Origin: Bin95 sp965220855
GTDB taxonomy: Bacteria > Pseudomonadota > Alphaproteobacteria > Bin95
Length of the DNA stretch: 64,000 nucleotides
Direction of reading: 5' to 3'
Assembly (NCBI GenBank): GCA_965220855.1
Contig: CBDCQY010000002.1
Coordinates: 248,001 to 312,000 of the forward strand
This document shows, piece after piece, positions 8,705 to 16,625 of the stretch. A program made the position numbers and the translations under genes. A model generated the notes under the pieces. That model did no database searches, was not told where the DNA came from, and was given only the letters and a program-made list of their open reading frames with translations. How positions within the stretch are numbered: the first letter of the stretch is position 1; every line of letters begins with the position of its first letter.

Positions 8705-9115
8705 CTACTCCTGCGCCCAGGGCAGCCCGGCGGCCTTCCAGCCGCCGATCCGCCCGCGATGGCGCTCGCCGTCCCGGTCGCCCTCGAAGCCTTCCGCGAC
8801 GTTGTAGCAGGGGCCGAGGCCGGCCGCGGTGGCGGCGGCCGCGGCCGCCGCCGAGCGCGCGCCGGACCGGCAGATGAACAGCACCGGCCCGGAGCGCGAG
8901 GCCGCCGCCACCGCCTTGCCGAAATCCGGATTCGGGGTCATGTCCGGCCAGACCTGCCAGGAGACGAGATGCGCCTGCTTGCCGAGCGCGCCGAGGTCCG
9001 GCAGGCCGACAAATTGCCACTCCGGGCGCGTGCGCACATCCACCAGTATCGCGTCCTCGACCGCAGCGAGCATCTCCCAGGCGCTCCGCGGCGAGACGTC
9101 TCCGGCATAGGTCAT
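8705..9115 (-). CDS. Single-domain rhodanese-like protein
   Basis: This 136-residue protein has the rhodanese fold landmarks: ILVDVRTRPEW near the N-terminus and the active-site loop FICRSGARS with nucleophile C82. It should carry a persulfide on C82 and transfer sulfur to thiol acceptors; no signal peptide is visible, so it is cytoplasmic. It lies directly upstream of dnaA on the same strand with a five-base gap, so dnaA probably depends on its promoter. The gene is unrelated to replication by sequence, which makes the pairing noteworthy. The physiological sulfur donor and acceptor are unknown. Confidence 0.85.
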   Translation of the reverse strand: MTYAGDVSPRSAWEMLAAVEDAILVDVRTRPEWQFVGLPDLGALGKQAHLVSWQVWPDMTPNPDFGKAVAAASRSGPVLFICRSGARSAAAAAAATAAGLGPCYNVAEGFEGDRDGERHRGRIGGWKAAGLPWAQE

Positions 9116-9335
9116 ACGACGTCCCTCCTACCCAGCCTCGACGGCCCACGATCGCAACCGCCCGTCGCACGGGCGTCCCGCTCCCGACGGTCCGCCCGAG
9201 CCCGATTGCGATATGTTTGCAATGGTCCGATTTCCGGGAAGGGTAGCCCTGCCCGGCCGCCCCGCAAGAGGACCGAAATGGAAATTCTCGTCGCTAATTC
9301 GATAACGCCTTCGAGCGGCGCAACATTTTCGGCGC

Positions 9336-9365
9336 AAAAAAAATCGCCGCCGGAAGCCGGCGGCG
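9336..9365 (-). terminator. Intrinsic terminator of rpsT
   Basis: Read on the minus strand, CGCCGCCGG pairs perfectly with CCGGCGGCG around a three-base loop and is followed by ATTTTTTTT. It starts 24 bases after the rpsT stop. This is the clearest Rho-independent terminator in the window. It should separate rpsT transcription from the rhodanese-dnaA pair, which then needs a promoter between 9116 and 9335. Confidence 0.92.
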
Positions 9366-9388
9366 TCGATTCGGCGGAAGGTTCTGCG

Positions 9389-9655
9389 CTATCCTTCCAA
9401 GTACTTGATTTGCTTGGATAATCTGGAAAGCTTGCGCTGCATGGTGTTGCGGTGGAACTTTCCTTTCTGGGCCCCGCGCGCCATCTCAGGCTCCGCCTCG
9501 CGGAGCGCGGCCTGCGCCGCTTCCCGGTCGGCCGCGCCGATCGCGGTCTCCACCTTCTTGATATATGTCCGCACCCGGCTGGCGCGGGCGCGGTTGCGCG
9601 CCGTGCGGGCGATCGTCTGGCGGACGCGCTTCTTGGCTTGCGAGGAATGGGCCAT
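9389..9655 (-). CDS. rpsT: 30S ribosomal protein S20
   Basis: S20 is an early-binding protein of the small subunit that contacts 16S rRNA. The 88-residue sequence is highly basic and all-helical, begins MAHSSQAKKRVRQ, and has the diagnostic FHRNTMQRKLSRLSKQI segment. Length matches the family. rpsT next to dnaA is a common alphaproteobacterial arrangement. It has its own promoter (9687-9716) and an intrinsic terminator, so it is a monocistronic unit despite lying upstream of dnaA. Confidence 0.97.
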   Translation of the reverse strand: MAHSSQAKKRVRQTIARTARNRARASRVRTYIKKVETAIGAADREAAQAALREAEPEMARGAQKGKFHRNTMQRKLSRLSKQIKYLEG

Positions 9656-9686
9656 AGGTGTTCCGTTCCGGTCGAGCGAAGCCGGG

Positions 9687-9716
9687 CTTATAGGACCGCT
9701 CCACCGCCTGCGTCAA
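9687..9716 (-). promoter_or_regulatory. Sigma-70-type promoter of rpsT
   Basis: On the minus strand, TTGACG (9711-9716) and TATAAG (9687-9692) are separated by 18 bases, a near-consensus housekeeping promoter. Transcription would start near 9680, about 25 bases before the rpsT ATG, which fits a strongly expressed ribosomal gene with a short leader. Confidence 0.75.
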
Positions 9717-9734
9717 GCGCTCGCGGCGGCGGGG

Positions 9735-9762
9735 TTGAAGCGGGTTGGGGGCCGTCTATAGT
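9735..9762 (+). promoter_or_regulatory. Promoter of the alaX-sseA-metC-modABC operon
   Basis: TTGAAG at 9735-9740 and TATAGT at 9757-9762 lie 16 bases apart, on the plus strand and divergent from the rpsT promoter. The first gene starts 35 bases downstream. All six genes that follow overlap or nearly touch, so this may be the only promoter for the operon. Confidence 0.6.
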
Positions 9763-9797
9763 CCGGCGCCGACCCATTCTGCCGGAGCGATGCTGCG

Positions 9798-10514
9798 ATG
9801 GAACTGCTGTTCCGCGACGACGCCTATGCGAGGAGCTGCGAGGCGGTGGTGACGGGCGCCGCGCCCGAGGGCCTGCTGCTCGACCGCACCGTCTTCTACC
9901 CGACCGGCGGCGGCCAGCCGGGCGACACCGGGCGCCTGGTCGGCGAGGATGGCGCGAGCTTCGCCGTGCTGCCGGCGGTCAAGGGCGCGGGCGAGGCCGT
10001 GCTGCACCCGCTGGCCGAGGGCGCGGAGCCGCCCGCCGTCGGAACGCGGCTCCGGGCCGAGATCGACTGGGAGCGCCGCCACCGGCTGATGCGCATGCAC
10101 ACCTGCCTGCACCTGCTCTCGGCGGTGGTGACCGGCGGCGTCACCGGCGGCTCGGTCGGCGAGTGGAAGAGCCGGCTCGATTTCGACCTGCCGGACCCCG
10201 TGCTGGACAAGGAGGCGCTGGAGAGCGCGCTGAACGCGCTGATCGAGGCCGACCATCCCGTCGCCGCGCGCTGGATCGACGAGGCGGCGCTCGACGCCAA
10301 TCCCGAGCTGGTGCGCACCATGTCGGTGCAGCCGCCGCGCGGCGCCGGGCGGGTGCGGGTGCTGGAGATCGGCGACGCCATCGACCTGCAGCCCTGCGGC
10401 GGCACCCATGTGGCGCGCACCGGCGAGATCGGGCGCGTGCGCGTCGGCAAGATCGAGAAGAAAGGCCGGCGCAACCGGCGCATCAATGTTCACCTGGAGG
10501 AGGCGGGCGCATGA
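9798..10514 (+). CDS. Alanyl-tRNA editing protein (AlaX type)
   Basis: Free-standing AlaX proteins deacylate Ser- or Gly-tRNA(Ala) and resemble the editing domain of AlaRS. The 238-residue protein has the zinc motif HTCLH (H101, H105) and the second motif CGGTH (C200, H204), both typical. The N-terminal FYPTGGGQPGD segment marks the longer AlaX class, which keeps the glycine-rich motif. It is first in a six-gene operon; its stop overlaps the next start as ATGA. Why translation quality control is coupled to sulfur and molybdate genes is not evident. Confidence 0.9.
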   Translation: MELLFRDDAYARSCEAVVTGAAPEGLLLDRTVFYPTGGGQPGDTGRLVGEDGASFAVLPAVKGAGEAVLHPLAEGAEPPAVGTRLRAEIDWERRHRLMRMHTCLHLLSAVVTGGVTGGSVGEWKSRLDFDLPDPVLDKEALESALNALIEADHPVAARWIDEAALDANPELVRTMSVQPPRGAGRVRVLEIGDAIDLQPCGGTHVARTGEIGRVRVGKIEKKGRRNRRINVHLEEAGA

Positions 10515-11317
10515 GCGCGCTGATTTCCACCGCCGCGCTCGCGGACTGCCTGGACGAGGTGGTGTTGCTGGACGGCAGCCACCATCTGCCGACGGCCGGG
10601 CGCCATGCCGGGCGGGAGTTCCTGGAGGCGCATATTCCGGGCGCGCGCTTCTTCGACATCGACGCCGTGGCCGATCCGGCGACCGACCTGCCACACATGC
10701 TGCCCGACGCCGAGGGCTTCGCGCTCGCCATGGCCGCGATGGGCATCCGGGCCGAGGACCGCGTGGCGGTCTATGACACGGTCGGCGCCACCGGGGCCGC
10801 GCGCGTCTGGTGGACCTTCCGCTGCTTCGGCCATGCGCGCGTGCAGGTGCTGGACGGCGGCCTGCCCAAATGGCGCGCCGAGGGCCGGCCGCTGGAGGCG
10901 GGCTACGCCGCCCGGCCCCGGCCGGAACTGGTGCGCGCCCGCGAGCAGATGCTGGCCAATATCGAGAGCCGGGCGGAGCAGGTGATCGATGCGCGGAGCG
11001 CCGGGCGCTTCTCCGCGACGGAGCCGGAGCCGCGCGCCGGAATGCGCGGCGGCCATATCCCCGGCAGCCTGAACCTGCCCTATACCGAATTGCTGGACGC
11101 GGAGAGCCGCACCTTCCGGAGCCGGGAGGCGCTCCGCGCCGCCTTCGACGCCGCCGGCCTCGACCTGGAGAAGCCGGTGGTGGCGAGCTGCGGCTCGGGC
11201 GTGACCGCCGCCGTGCTGGCGCTCGCGCTGCACGAGCTCGGCCATGCCGACGCCGCCGTCTATGACGGCTCCTGGAGCGAATGGGGGGCGCGCGCCGACA
11301 CGCCGATCGAGCCATGA
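10511..11317 (+). CDS. sseA: Two-domain sulfurtransferase (3-mercaptopyruvate/thiosulfate)
   Basis: The protein has 268 residues and two rhodanese modules: an inactive N-terminal one (HIPGARFFDID, conserved structure) and a catalytic C-terminal one with CGSGVTA, where C227 is the persulfide cysteine. CGSGVT is the loop of 3-mercaptopyruvate sulfurtransferases; thiosulfate sulfurtransferases more often have CRKGVT, so mercaptopyruvate is the better guess. It starts by ATGA overlap with the gene before and overlaps the metC start the same way. No export signal, so it acts in the cytoplasm. Confidence 0.88.
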   Translation: MSALISTAALADCLDEVVLLDGSHHLPTAGRHAGREFLEAHIPGARFFDIDAVADPATDLPHMLPDAEGFALAMAAMGIRAEDRVAVYDTVGATGAARVWWTFRCFGHARVQVLDGGLPKWRAEGRPLEAGYAARPRPELVRAREQMLANIESRAEQVIDARSAGRFSATEPEPRAGMRGGHIPGSLNLPYTELLDAESRTFRSREALRAAFDAAGLDLEKPVVASCGSGVTAAVLALALHELGHADAAVYDGSWSEWGARADTPIEP

Positions 11318-12483
11318 GCGCGAACGACAGAAGGCCGGACACGGCGCTGACCCATGCGGGGCGCCATCCGCACGATTATTTCGGCGCGGTCAACACGCCG
11401 GTGTTCCGCGCCTCGACCATCCTCAACCGCACCGTCGCCGAGCGCACCGCGCCCAAGGGGCCGCGCGACCCCGCCTACGGCCGGCGCGGCACGCCCACCA
11501 TGTTCACCTTCGAGGATGTGGTGGCCGAGATCGAGGGGGCCGACGGGGCGGTCATCTGCCCCTCCGGCCTGGCGGCGGTGGCGATCGGCCTCTCCTGCCT
11601 GGTGGAGAGCGGCGACCATGTGCTGATCGCCGACTGCGTCTATGCCCCGGCGCGCCGCTTCGCCACCGAGGCGCTGGCGCGCCACGGCGTCGAGGCGACC
11701 TTCTTCGACCCCGCCATCGGGGCCGGTATCGGCGCGCTCATGCGCCCCCGCACGCGCCTGGTCTATCTGGAGGCCCCCGGCTCGCACACCTTCGAGATGC
11801 AGGATGTGCCGGCGATCGCCGAGGCGGCCCATGCGGGCGGGGCGCGCGTCGCCATCGACAACACCTGGGCGACGCCGCTCTTCTTCAAGCCGTTCCGGCA
11901 TGGCGTCGATCTCTCGATCCACGCCGCGACCAAATATATCGTCGGCCATTCCGACGCGATGCTGGGCGTCATCACCTGCAATGCCGACACGCTCGGGCCG
12001 GTGCGCGACTGGGCCGGGCTGAACGGCGTCTGCGCCGGCCCCGACGACGTCTATCTCGGCACGCGCGGCATCCGCACCATGAGCGTGCGCCTCGCCCGCC
12101 ACCAGGAGAACGCGCTCCGGGTCGCCACCTGGCTGCAACAGCGCCCGGAGGTCGAGCGGGTGCTCTATCCGGCCCTGCCGGAAGACCCCGGACATGCGAT
12201 CTGGAAGCGCGACTTCACCGGGGCCTCCGGCCTTTTCGGCGTGCTGCTGCGCCCCGTCGGGGCGGACGCCGTGGCGGCGATGCTGGACGGGCTGGAGCTG
12301 TTCGGCATGGGCGCGAGCTGGGGCGGCTTCGAGAGCCTGATCCTGCCGAGCGACCCGCGCCCCTATCGCAGCGCGACCGTGTGGGATGCGCCGGGGCCGC
12401 TCTTGCGCCTGCATATCGGGCTCGAGGACCCCGAGGACCTGATCGCCGATCTCGAAGCGGGCTTCGCGCGGCTCGGGGCGTGA
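11314..12483 (+). CDS. metC: Cystathionine beta-lyase
   Basis: This PLP enzyme cleaves cystathionine to homocysteine, pyruvate and ammonia in methionine synthesis. The 389-residue protein (ATG 11314, overlapping the upstream stop) shows the Cys/Met-metabolism PLP family: YGRRGTPT near the N-terminus, DNTWATP, and HAATKYIVGHSD with the PLP lysine at K207. The C-terminal GASWGGFESL is typical of MetC rather than of gamma-synthases. The preceding gene is a sulfurtransferase, so both handle cysteine-derived sulfur. modA starts on the last base of its stop codon. Confidence 0.9.
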   Translation: MSANDRRPDTALTHAGRHPHDYFGAVNTPVFRASTILNRTVAERTAPKGPRDPAYGRRGTPTMFTFEDVVAEIEGADGAVICPSGLAAVAIGLSCLVESGDHVLIADCVYAPARRFATEALARHGVEATFFDPAIGAGIGALMRPRTRLVYLEAPGSHTFEMQDVPAIAEAAHAGGARVAIDNTWATPLFFKPFRHGVDLSIHAATKYIVGHSDAMLGVITCNADTLGPVRDWAGLNGVCAGPDDVYLGTRGIRTMSVRLARHQENALRVATWLQQRPEVERVLYPALPEDPGHAIWKRDFTGASGLFGVLLRPVGADAVAAMLDGLELFGMGASWGGFESLILPSDPRPYRSATVWDAPGPLLRLHIGLEDPEDLIADLEAGFARLGA

Positions 12484-13211
12484 TGCGCCTCGCGGCGGCG
12501 CTGCTGGGCTTTTGGCTGGCGGCGCTGCCGGCCGCAGGCGAGCCGCCGCTCCGGGTCCACGCCGCCGCCAGCCTGGGCGCGGCGCTCCAGGCCTTCGACC
12601 CCGAGGCGCGGCTGGTGCTGGGAGCCTCCGGCGCGCTGGCGCGGCAATTGCTGCTGGGCGCGCCTTCCGACCTCTATATCTCCGCCAACCCCCGGTGGAT
12701 GGACGCGCTGCTGGAAGCCGGCCTCGCGGAGGCGCCGCTGCCGGTGGCGCGCAACCGGCTGGTGCTGATCGCGCCCCGCGAGGGCGGGGCTGCGTCCGCG
12801 CCGCTGCGGGAGCTGCTGCCGGCGGGGCTGGCCACGCGCGGCCGCCTCGCCATGGCCGACCCCGCCTATGCGCCGCTCGGCGCCTACAGCCGCCAGGCGC
12901 TGGCGGCGGCCGGGCTCTGGCCGGCGCTCCGGGAGCGCATCACCGCGAGCCCGGACGCGACCGCGACCCTGCTGCTGGTGGCGCGCGGCCAGACGCCGCT
13001 CGGCATCGTCTATGCCTCGGCGCTCGCCCTCGGCGCGGACATCCGCCCCGTCGCCGACCTGCCGGAGCGCTGGCACGACCCGATCGCCTATCCGGCCGCG
13101 CCGCTTCTCGAAGGCCGCAGGGCGCTGGCGCTGGCCTGGCTGGAGCGGCTGCGCGCGCCCGAGGGCCAGGCCGTGCTGGTCGCCCATGGCTTTCTGCCAT
13201 GGCGGGACTGA
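12483..13211 (+). CDS. modA: Molybdate-binding periplasmic protein ModA
   Basis: ModA captures molybdate (or tungstate) for the ModBC importer. The 242-residue protein has a signal peptide ending about AAGEP and the conserved HAAASLGAAL and SGALARQLLLGAPSDLYISAN regions, which form the oxyanion site in the family. The ATG overlaps the metC TGA by one base. modB follows after one base. Three ordered mod genes make the function clear. Mo is needed here for SoxC and the IorB-like enzyme in the same window. Confidence 0.9.
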   Translation: MRLAAALLGFWLAALPAAGEPPLRVHAAASLGAALQAFDPEARLVLGASGALARQLLLGAPSDLYISANPRWMDALLEAGLAEAPLPVARNRLVLIAPREGGAASAPLRELLPAGLATRGRLAMADPAYAPLGAYSRQALAAAGLWPALRERITASPDATATLLLVARGQTPLGIVYASALALGADIRPVADLPERWHDPIAYPAAPLLEGRRALALAWLERLRAPEGQAVLVAHGFLPWRD

Positions 13212-13212
13212 C

Positions 13213-13884
13213 ATGACGCCGCTCGAACTGGAGGCGCTGGCGCTCAGCCTCCGGGTGGCGGCGGTGTCGGTGCTGGTCGGGCTGCCGCCGGCCGCGGCGC
13301 TCGGCTGGCTGCTGGCGCGGCGGGAGTTCCCCGGCAAGGCGCTGGTCGAGGCGCTGGCGCAATTGCCGCTGGTGCTGCCGCCGGTGGCGGTCGGCTATCT
13401 GCTGCTGGCGCTGTTCGGCCGGCGCGGCCTCGTCGGCGGCTGGCTGGAAGAGACGCTCGGCCTGGAGCTCGCCTTCACCTGGCGCGGCGCGGCGCTGGCC
13501 TCGGCCGTGGTGGCCTTTCCGCTGATGACGCGCGCGGTCCGCCTCGCCGCCGAAAGCCTGGACCCGAAGCTGGAGGAGGCCGCGCGCACGCTCGGCGCCG
13601 GGCGCCTCGACGCCTTCTGCTCGGTCTCGCTGCCGCTGCTGCTGCCGGGCCTCTTGTCGGCGGCGGTGCTGGGCTTTGCGCGCTCGCTCGGCGAGTTCGG
13701 CGCGACGATCACCTTCGTCGCCTCCATCCCCGGCGAGACGCGCACCCTGCCGCTTGCGCTTTACGGGCTGGCGCAGACGCCGGGCGGCGAGGCGGCGGCG
13801 GCCCGGCTGCTGATCGTCTCCCTGGCGGCGGCGCTCGGCGCGCTGGCCGCCTCGGAGTGGCTGGCGCGGCGGTTGCGGAAATGA
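13213..13884 (+). CDS. modB: Molybdate ABC transporter permease ModB
   Basis: The 223-residue integral membrane protein has about five to six hydrophobic segments and the permease EAA-like loop LDPKLEEAARTLGAGRLDAF, which docks to the ATPase. SLGEFGATITF near residue 160 is a ModB/CysT signature. It starts one base after modA and its stop overlaps the modC start (ATGA). It forms the dimeric inner-membrane channel for molybdate. Confidence 0.93.
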   Translation: MTPLELEALALSLRVAAVSVLVGLPPAAALGWLLARREFPGKALVEALAQLPLVLPPVAVGYLLLALFGRRGLVGGWLEETLGLELAFTWRGAALASAVVAFPLMTRAVRLAAESLDPKLEEAARTLGAGRLDAFCSVSLPLLLPGLLSAAVLGFARSLGEFGATITFVASIPGETRTLPLALYGLAQTPGGEAAAARLLIVSLAAALGALAASEWLARRLRK

Positions 13885-14945
13885 CGCTGGAAGCGGAACT
13901 CCGGGCGCGGCGCGGCGCCTTCCTGCTGGACGCCCGCTTCTCGGCCGGGCCGGGGCTGACGGCGCTGTTCGGCCCATCCGGGGCCGGCAAATCGACCCTG
14001 CTGGCGGCGCTCGCCGGGCTGGTGAAGGCGGAGCGGGCGCATGTCCGCCTCGCCGGCGCGCGCATCGACACGCTCGCGCCCGAGCGGCGCGGCCTCGGCC
14101 TGGTGTTCCAGGACGGGCGGCTGTTTCCGCATCTGAGCGTGCGCGCCAACCTCGCCTACGGGTTGCGCCGGCGGCGGGGGCGCGCCGGCCCGTCGCTCGA
14201 CGAGGCGCTCGACCTGCTCGATCTCGGACCGCTGGCCGGCCGGCGCCCGGCGACGCTCTCCGGCGGCGAGGCGCGCCGCGTGGCGCTGGGTCGCGCGCTG
14301 CTGGCCGCGCCGCGCCTCTTGCTGCTGGACGAGCCGTTCGCCGGCGTGGACGCCGGCCGGCGCGAGCGGCTGTCGGGATATCTGGAGCGGCTGAAGGCGG
14401 CGCTCGGCCTGCCGATGCTGCTGGTCTCGCACGATGTGGACGAGGTGCTCCGCCTCGCCGACGAGACGGTGCTGCTGCATGAGGGCCGGGTGCGCGCCAA
14501 CGGGCCGACCGAGGCGGTGTTCTCGCGCTTCGAGCTGCGCGCGCTCGCCGGCGGCGACAGCGGCGCGGCGGTGGCGGCCGTCGCGCTCGACCACGATGCG
14601 GCCTACGGTCTCAACCGGCTGGCGGTCGGCCACGGCCGGCTGTTCGTCGCCGGGCCGCCGCTGCCGGAAGGCGCGCGGCTCCGGCTGCGCATCCGGGCGC
14701 GCGATGTGGCGCTCTTCCTGGCCCCGCCGGAAGGCTCCAGCATGTTGAACCGCCTCGCCGGGCGGGTGGTGGAGCTGGCGCGCGGGCCGGAGGGCGAGGT
14801 GGATGTGGCGCTCGATGTCGGCGTTCCGCTCTGGGCGCGCATCACCGCGCGCTCCGCAGACGAACTGGGGCTCCGCCCCGGCATGACCGTCCACGCCGCG
14901 ATCAAGACCGTGGCCATCGGCTCGCGCGCGCCCGCTTCGCCGTAG
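13881..14945 (+). CDS. modC: Molybdate ABC transporter ATPase ModC
   Basis: The 354-residue ATPase has Walker A GPSGAGKST (31-39), signature LSGGEARRVALGRAL, and Walker B LLLLDEP. After about residue 225 comes a C-terminal TOBE/Mop-like domain (SSMLNRLAGRVVEL), which in ModC binds molybdate and regulates transport. The start at 13881 overlaps the modB stop. It is the last gene of the operon; a 99-base gap follows before a lipoprotein gene. Confidence 0.93.
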   Translation: MTLEAELRARRGAFLLDARFSAGPGLTALFGPSGAGKSTLLAALAGLVKAERAHVRLAGARIDTLAPERRGLGLVFQDGRLFPHLSVRANLAYGLRRRRGRAGPSLDEALDLLDLGPLAGRRPATLSGGEARRVALGRALLAAPRLLLLDEPFAGVDAGRRERLSGYLERLKAALGLPMLLVSHDVDEVLRLADETVLLHEGRVRANGPTEAVFSRFELRALAGGDSGAAVAAVALDHDAAYGLNRLAVGHGRLFVAGPPLPEGARLRLRIRARDVALFLAPPEGSSMLNRLAGRVVELARGPEGEVDVALDVGVPLWARITARSADELGLRPGMTVHAAIKTVAIGSRAPASP

Positions 14946-15044
14946 AACATGGCCGGATGCGACAGTCCCGCGCATTGACCATATCGGGAAGGAAAGAGGA
15001 GTCATGGCCGCGCAACGAACATCGCCCTCTGAAAGGAACTACCC

Positions 15045-15644
15045 ATGCGCGTTTTTCTTGTTATTTCCCTGTTTGCGCTTCATGCGATACTTGCCGGCTG
15101 CTCCACGATCGTCGAAGGCGACGACCAGACGGTCACCATCGTCACCGATCCGGCCGAGGCGACCTGCGTTCTGACGCGCGGCGGCGAGACGGTGGGAGCC
15201 GTCAATCCGTCGCCGGGCAGTATCGTGGTGGAAAAGGGCAGCGACGACATCGGCGTCATATGCAAGAAGGCGGGGCATTTCGACGGCGCGGCCGTGCTTG
15301 CGAGTTCCGTCGAGGGGATGACGTTCGGGAATATCCTCTTCGGCGGGCTCATCGGCGTCGCCGTCGATGCCGGTTCCGGCGCGATGCATCGATATCCGGG
15401 CAGCGTCACGGTGGTGCTCACCCCGAAATCCTTTCGGTCGAGCAAGGAACTCGAAAACTTCTTCGAGAGACAGAAACGCAGGGTCGAAAGCGAAGCGGAG
15501 AGCGCTATCGTCGAGGCGCGAAAGAGCTGCAATCCCGATGAGCGGGACTGCGACGCCATTGTCGAGGCGATCGGAACCGCAAGGGACGCCAAGCTGCGCG
15601 AGCTGGAAGCGCAAGCCAGGGCGGCGACCGTCGGCGGCGGCTGA
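15045..15644 (+). CDS. Putative lipoprotein of unknown function
   Basis: The 199-residue protein has a lipoprotein signal with lipobox LAGC, so C19 should be lipidated. The next part (VTIVTDPAEATCVLTRGGETVG) resembles short PEGA-like beta domains that sit near the cell envelope. A glycine-rich hydrophobic segment (FGNILFGGLIGVAVDAGSG) follows, and then a charged helical C-terminus. Similar small lipoproteins are widespread in Proteobacteria without assigned function. An AAAGGA ribosome-binding site precedes ATG 15045. It converges on the methyltransferase gene. Confidence 0.75.
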   Translation: MRVFLVISLFALHAILAGCSTIVEGDDQTVTIVTDPAEATCVLTRGGETVGAVNPSPGSIVVEKGSDDIGVICKKAGHFDGAAVLASSVEGMTFGNILFGGLIGVAVDAGSGAMHRYPGSVTVVLTPKSFRSSKELENFFERQKRRVESEAESAIVEARKSCNPDERDCDAIVEAIGTARDAKLRELEAQARAATVGGG

Positions 15645-15671
15645 ACGCCGCGGCGCAAGGCGCCAGCCGCG

Positions 15672-16160
15672 CTATCGTCGCACCGCCCGATAGAGGTGGT
15701 AGCGGCCGGGCGCGACGCCTTCGGGCAGCGGCAGCGCCTCCGCGCCGGGAAGCGGCAGGGGCTGGTCGGCGGCGAGGATCGCGCCGGGGGCCAGCAGCGG
15801 CGGCAGGAGGCCGGCCAGCGTTTCGGCGAGCGCGAGCGAGGCCGCCTTGTCGCCACTGCCTATGTCGGCGTGGACCAGCGCCGCCGGGGCCGGCAGCGCC
15901 GCCGTCGCCAGCGTCTGGCGGAAATCGCCGACGATCAGCCGGTCGGCCGGCGGCGTGCAGTCGGGATGGGCGGCGGGCGCGCGTTCGAACACGAAGATGT
16001 CGCGGTCGGGCAGCCGGGCGCGCAGATGGTCGTAGCTCCGCCCGTTGCCGAGGCCCAGCTCCAGCACCGGCCCGGCCAGACCCGCCGCGAGCGCCGCCGC
16101 CCGGTCGAGGCAGGCGCGCTGCGCCTCCAGGCGCCGGATGGCGCTTTCGAGCCGCGTCAC
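15672..16160 (-). CDS. Small class I SAM-dependent methyltransferase
   Basis: The 162-residue protein contains motif I, VLELGLGNGRSYDHL, then an acidic residue after the second strand (IFVFERA), both typical of Rossmann-fold methyltransferases. The start is GTG at 16160, overlapping the upstream stop as GTGA, so its translation is coupled to the cNMP-binding gene. It is short for the class (usually 200 or more), lacking an obvious substrate domain. Substrate is unknown. It is the third gene of the operon headed by a degenerate ABC exporter. Confidence 0.75.
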   Translation of the reverse strand: MTRLESAIRRLEAQRACLDRAAALAAGLAGPVLELGLGNGRSYDHLRARLPDRDIFVFERAPAAHPDCTPPADRLIVGDFRQTLATAALPAPAALVHADIGSGDKAASLALAETLAGLLPPLLAPGAILAADQPLPLPGAEALPLPEGVAPGRYHLYRAVRR

Positions 16161-16612
16161 TCCACGCTCCGCGAGCGCGCCTCGCGCAAATCGGCGGTGG
16201 TGGCGTCCAGCCGGTGGGCCAGTTCGCGCATCACCTCGATCGCCATCTGCGGAAATTCCGTCACCAGGCGGAAGAACAGGTCCTTGGAGATACGGAGCGC
16301 CGTCATCGGCGCCGTCACCGAGACCGTCGCCGTGCGCGGCGCGTCGATCAGGATCGCGATCTCGCCGATCAGGTCGTTGCGGCCGAGCTCCGCCACCTTG
16401 AGCGGCCCCTGCGGCGTATCGACCAGCACATCGGCCGCGCCCTCCAGCACCACATAGGCCGCATCGCCGATATCGCCCTGGCGGACCACCACATCGCCCG
16501 GCCCGAAGCGCACCCGCTCGCTGGTGAAGGCCAGCAGCTTCAGCTTCGAGGCCTCGATGCGCTGGAACAGCGGCACCGCCCGCAGCGCCTCGACCTCCTC
16601 GTTCAGCGCCAT
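16157..16612 (-). CDS. Cyclic-nucleotide-binding-domain protein
   Basis: The 151-residue protein is one cNMP-binding (Crp-like) beta-roll: VPLFQRIEASKLKLLAFTSERVRFGPGDVVVRQGDIGDAAYVVLEGAADV, followed by LIGEIAILIDAPRTATVSV, which matches the phosphate-binding cassette GE(x)nR(T/S)A. A C-terminal helix follows, without the DNA-binding helix-turn-helix of Crp. It starts 13 bases after the ABC exporter gene and overlaps the methyltransferase. It may sense a cyclic nucleotide and act on its operon partner (inference). Confidence 0.85.
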   Translation of the reverse strand: MALNEEVEALRAVPLFQRIEASKLKLLAFTSERVRFGPGDVVVRQGDIGDAAYVVLEGAADVLVDTPQGPLKVAELGRNDLIGEIAILIDAPRTATVSVTAPMTALRISKDLFFRLVTEFPQMAIEVMRELAHRLDATTADLREARSRSVE

Positions 16613-16625
16613 GACCCCATCCTCC

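Noticed and set aside
9116..9335. Possible oriC next to dnaA
   Set aside because: No cluster of TTATCCACA-like DnaA boxes or AT-rich unwinding region is visible. In many alphaproteobacteria oriC is not beside dnaA.
12400..12490. Molybdenum cofactor riboswitch before modA
   Set aside because: modA starts on the last base of the metC stop codon, leaving no room for a leader.
15004..15110. Small leader ORF (ATG 15004 with a GAGGAG site) before the lipoprotein gene
   Set aside because: It runs out of frame into the lipoprotein gene with no conserved features; more likely chance.
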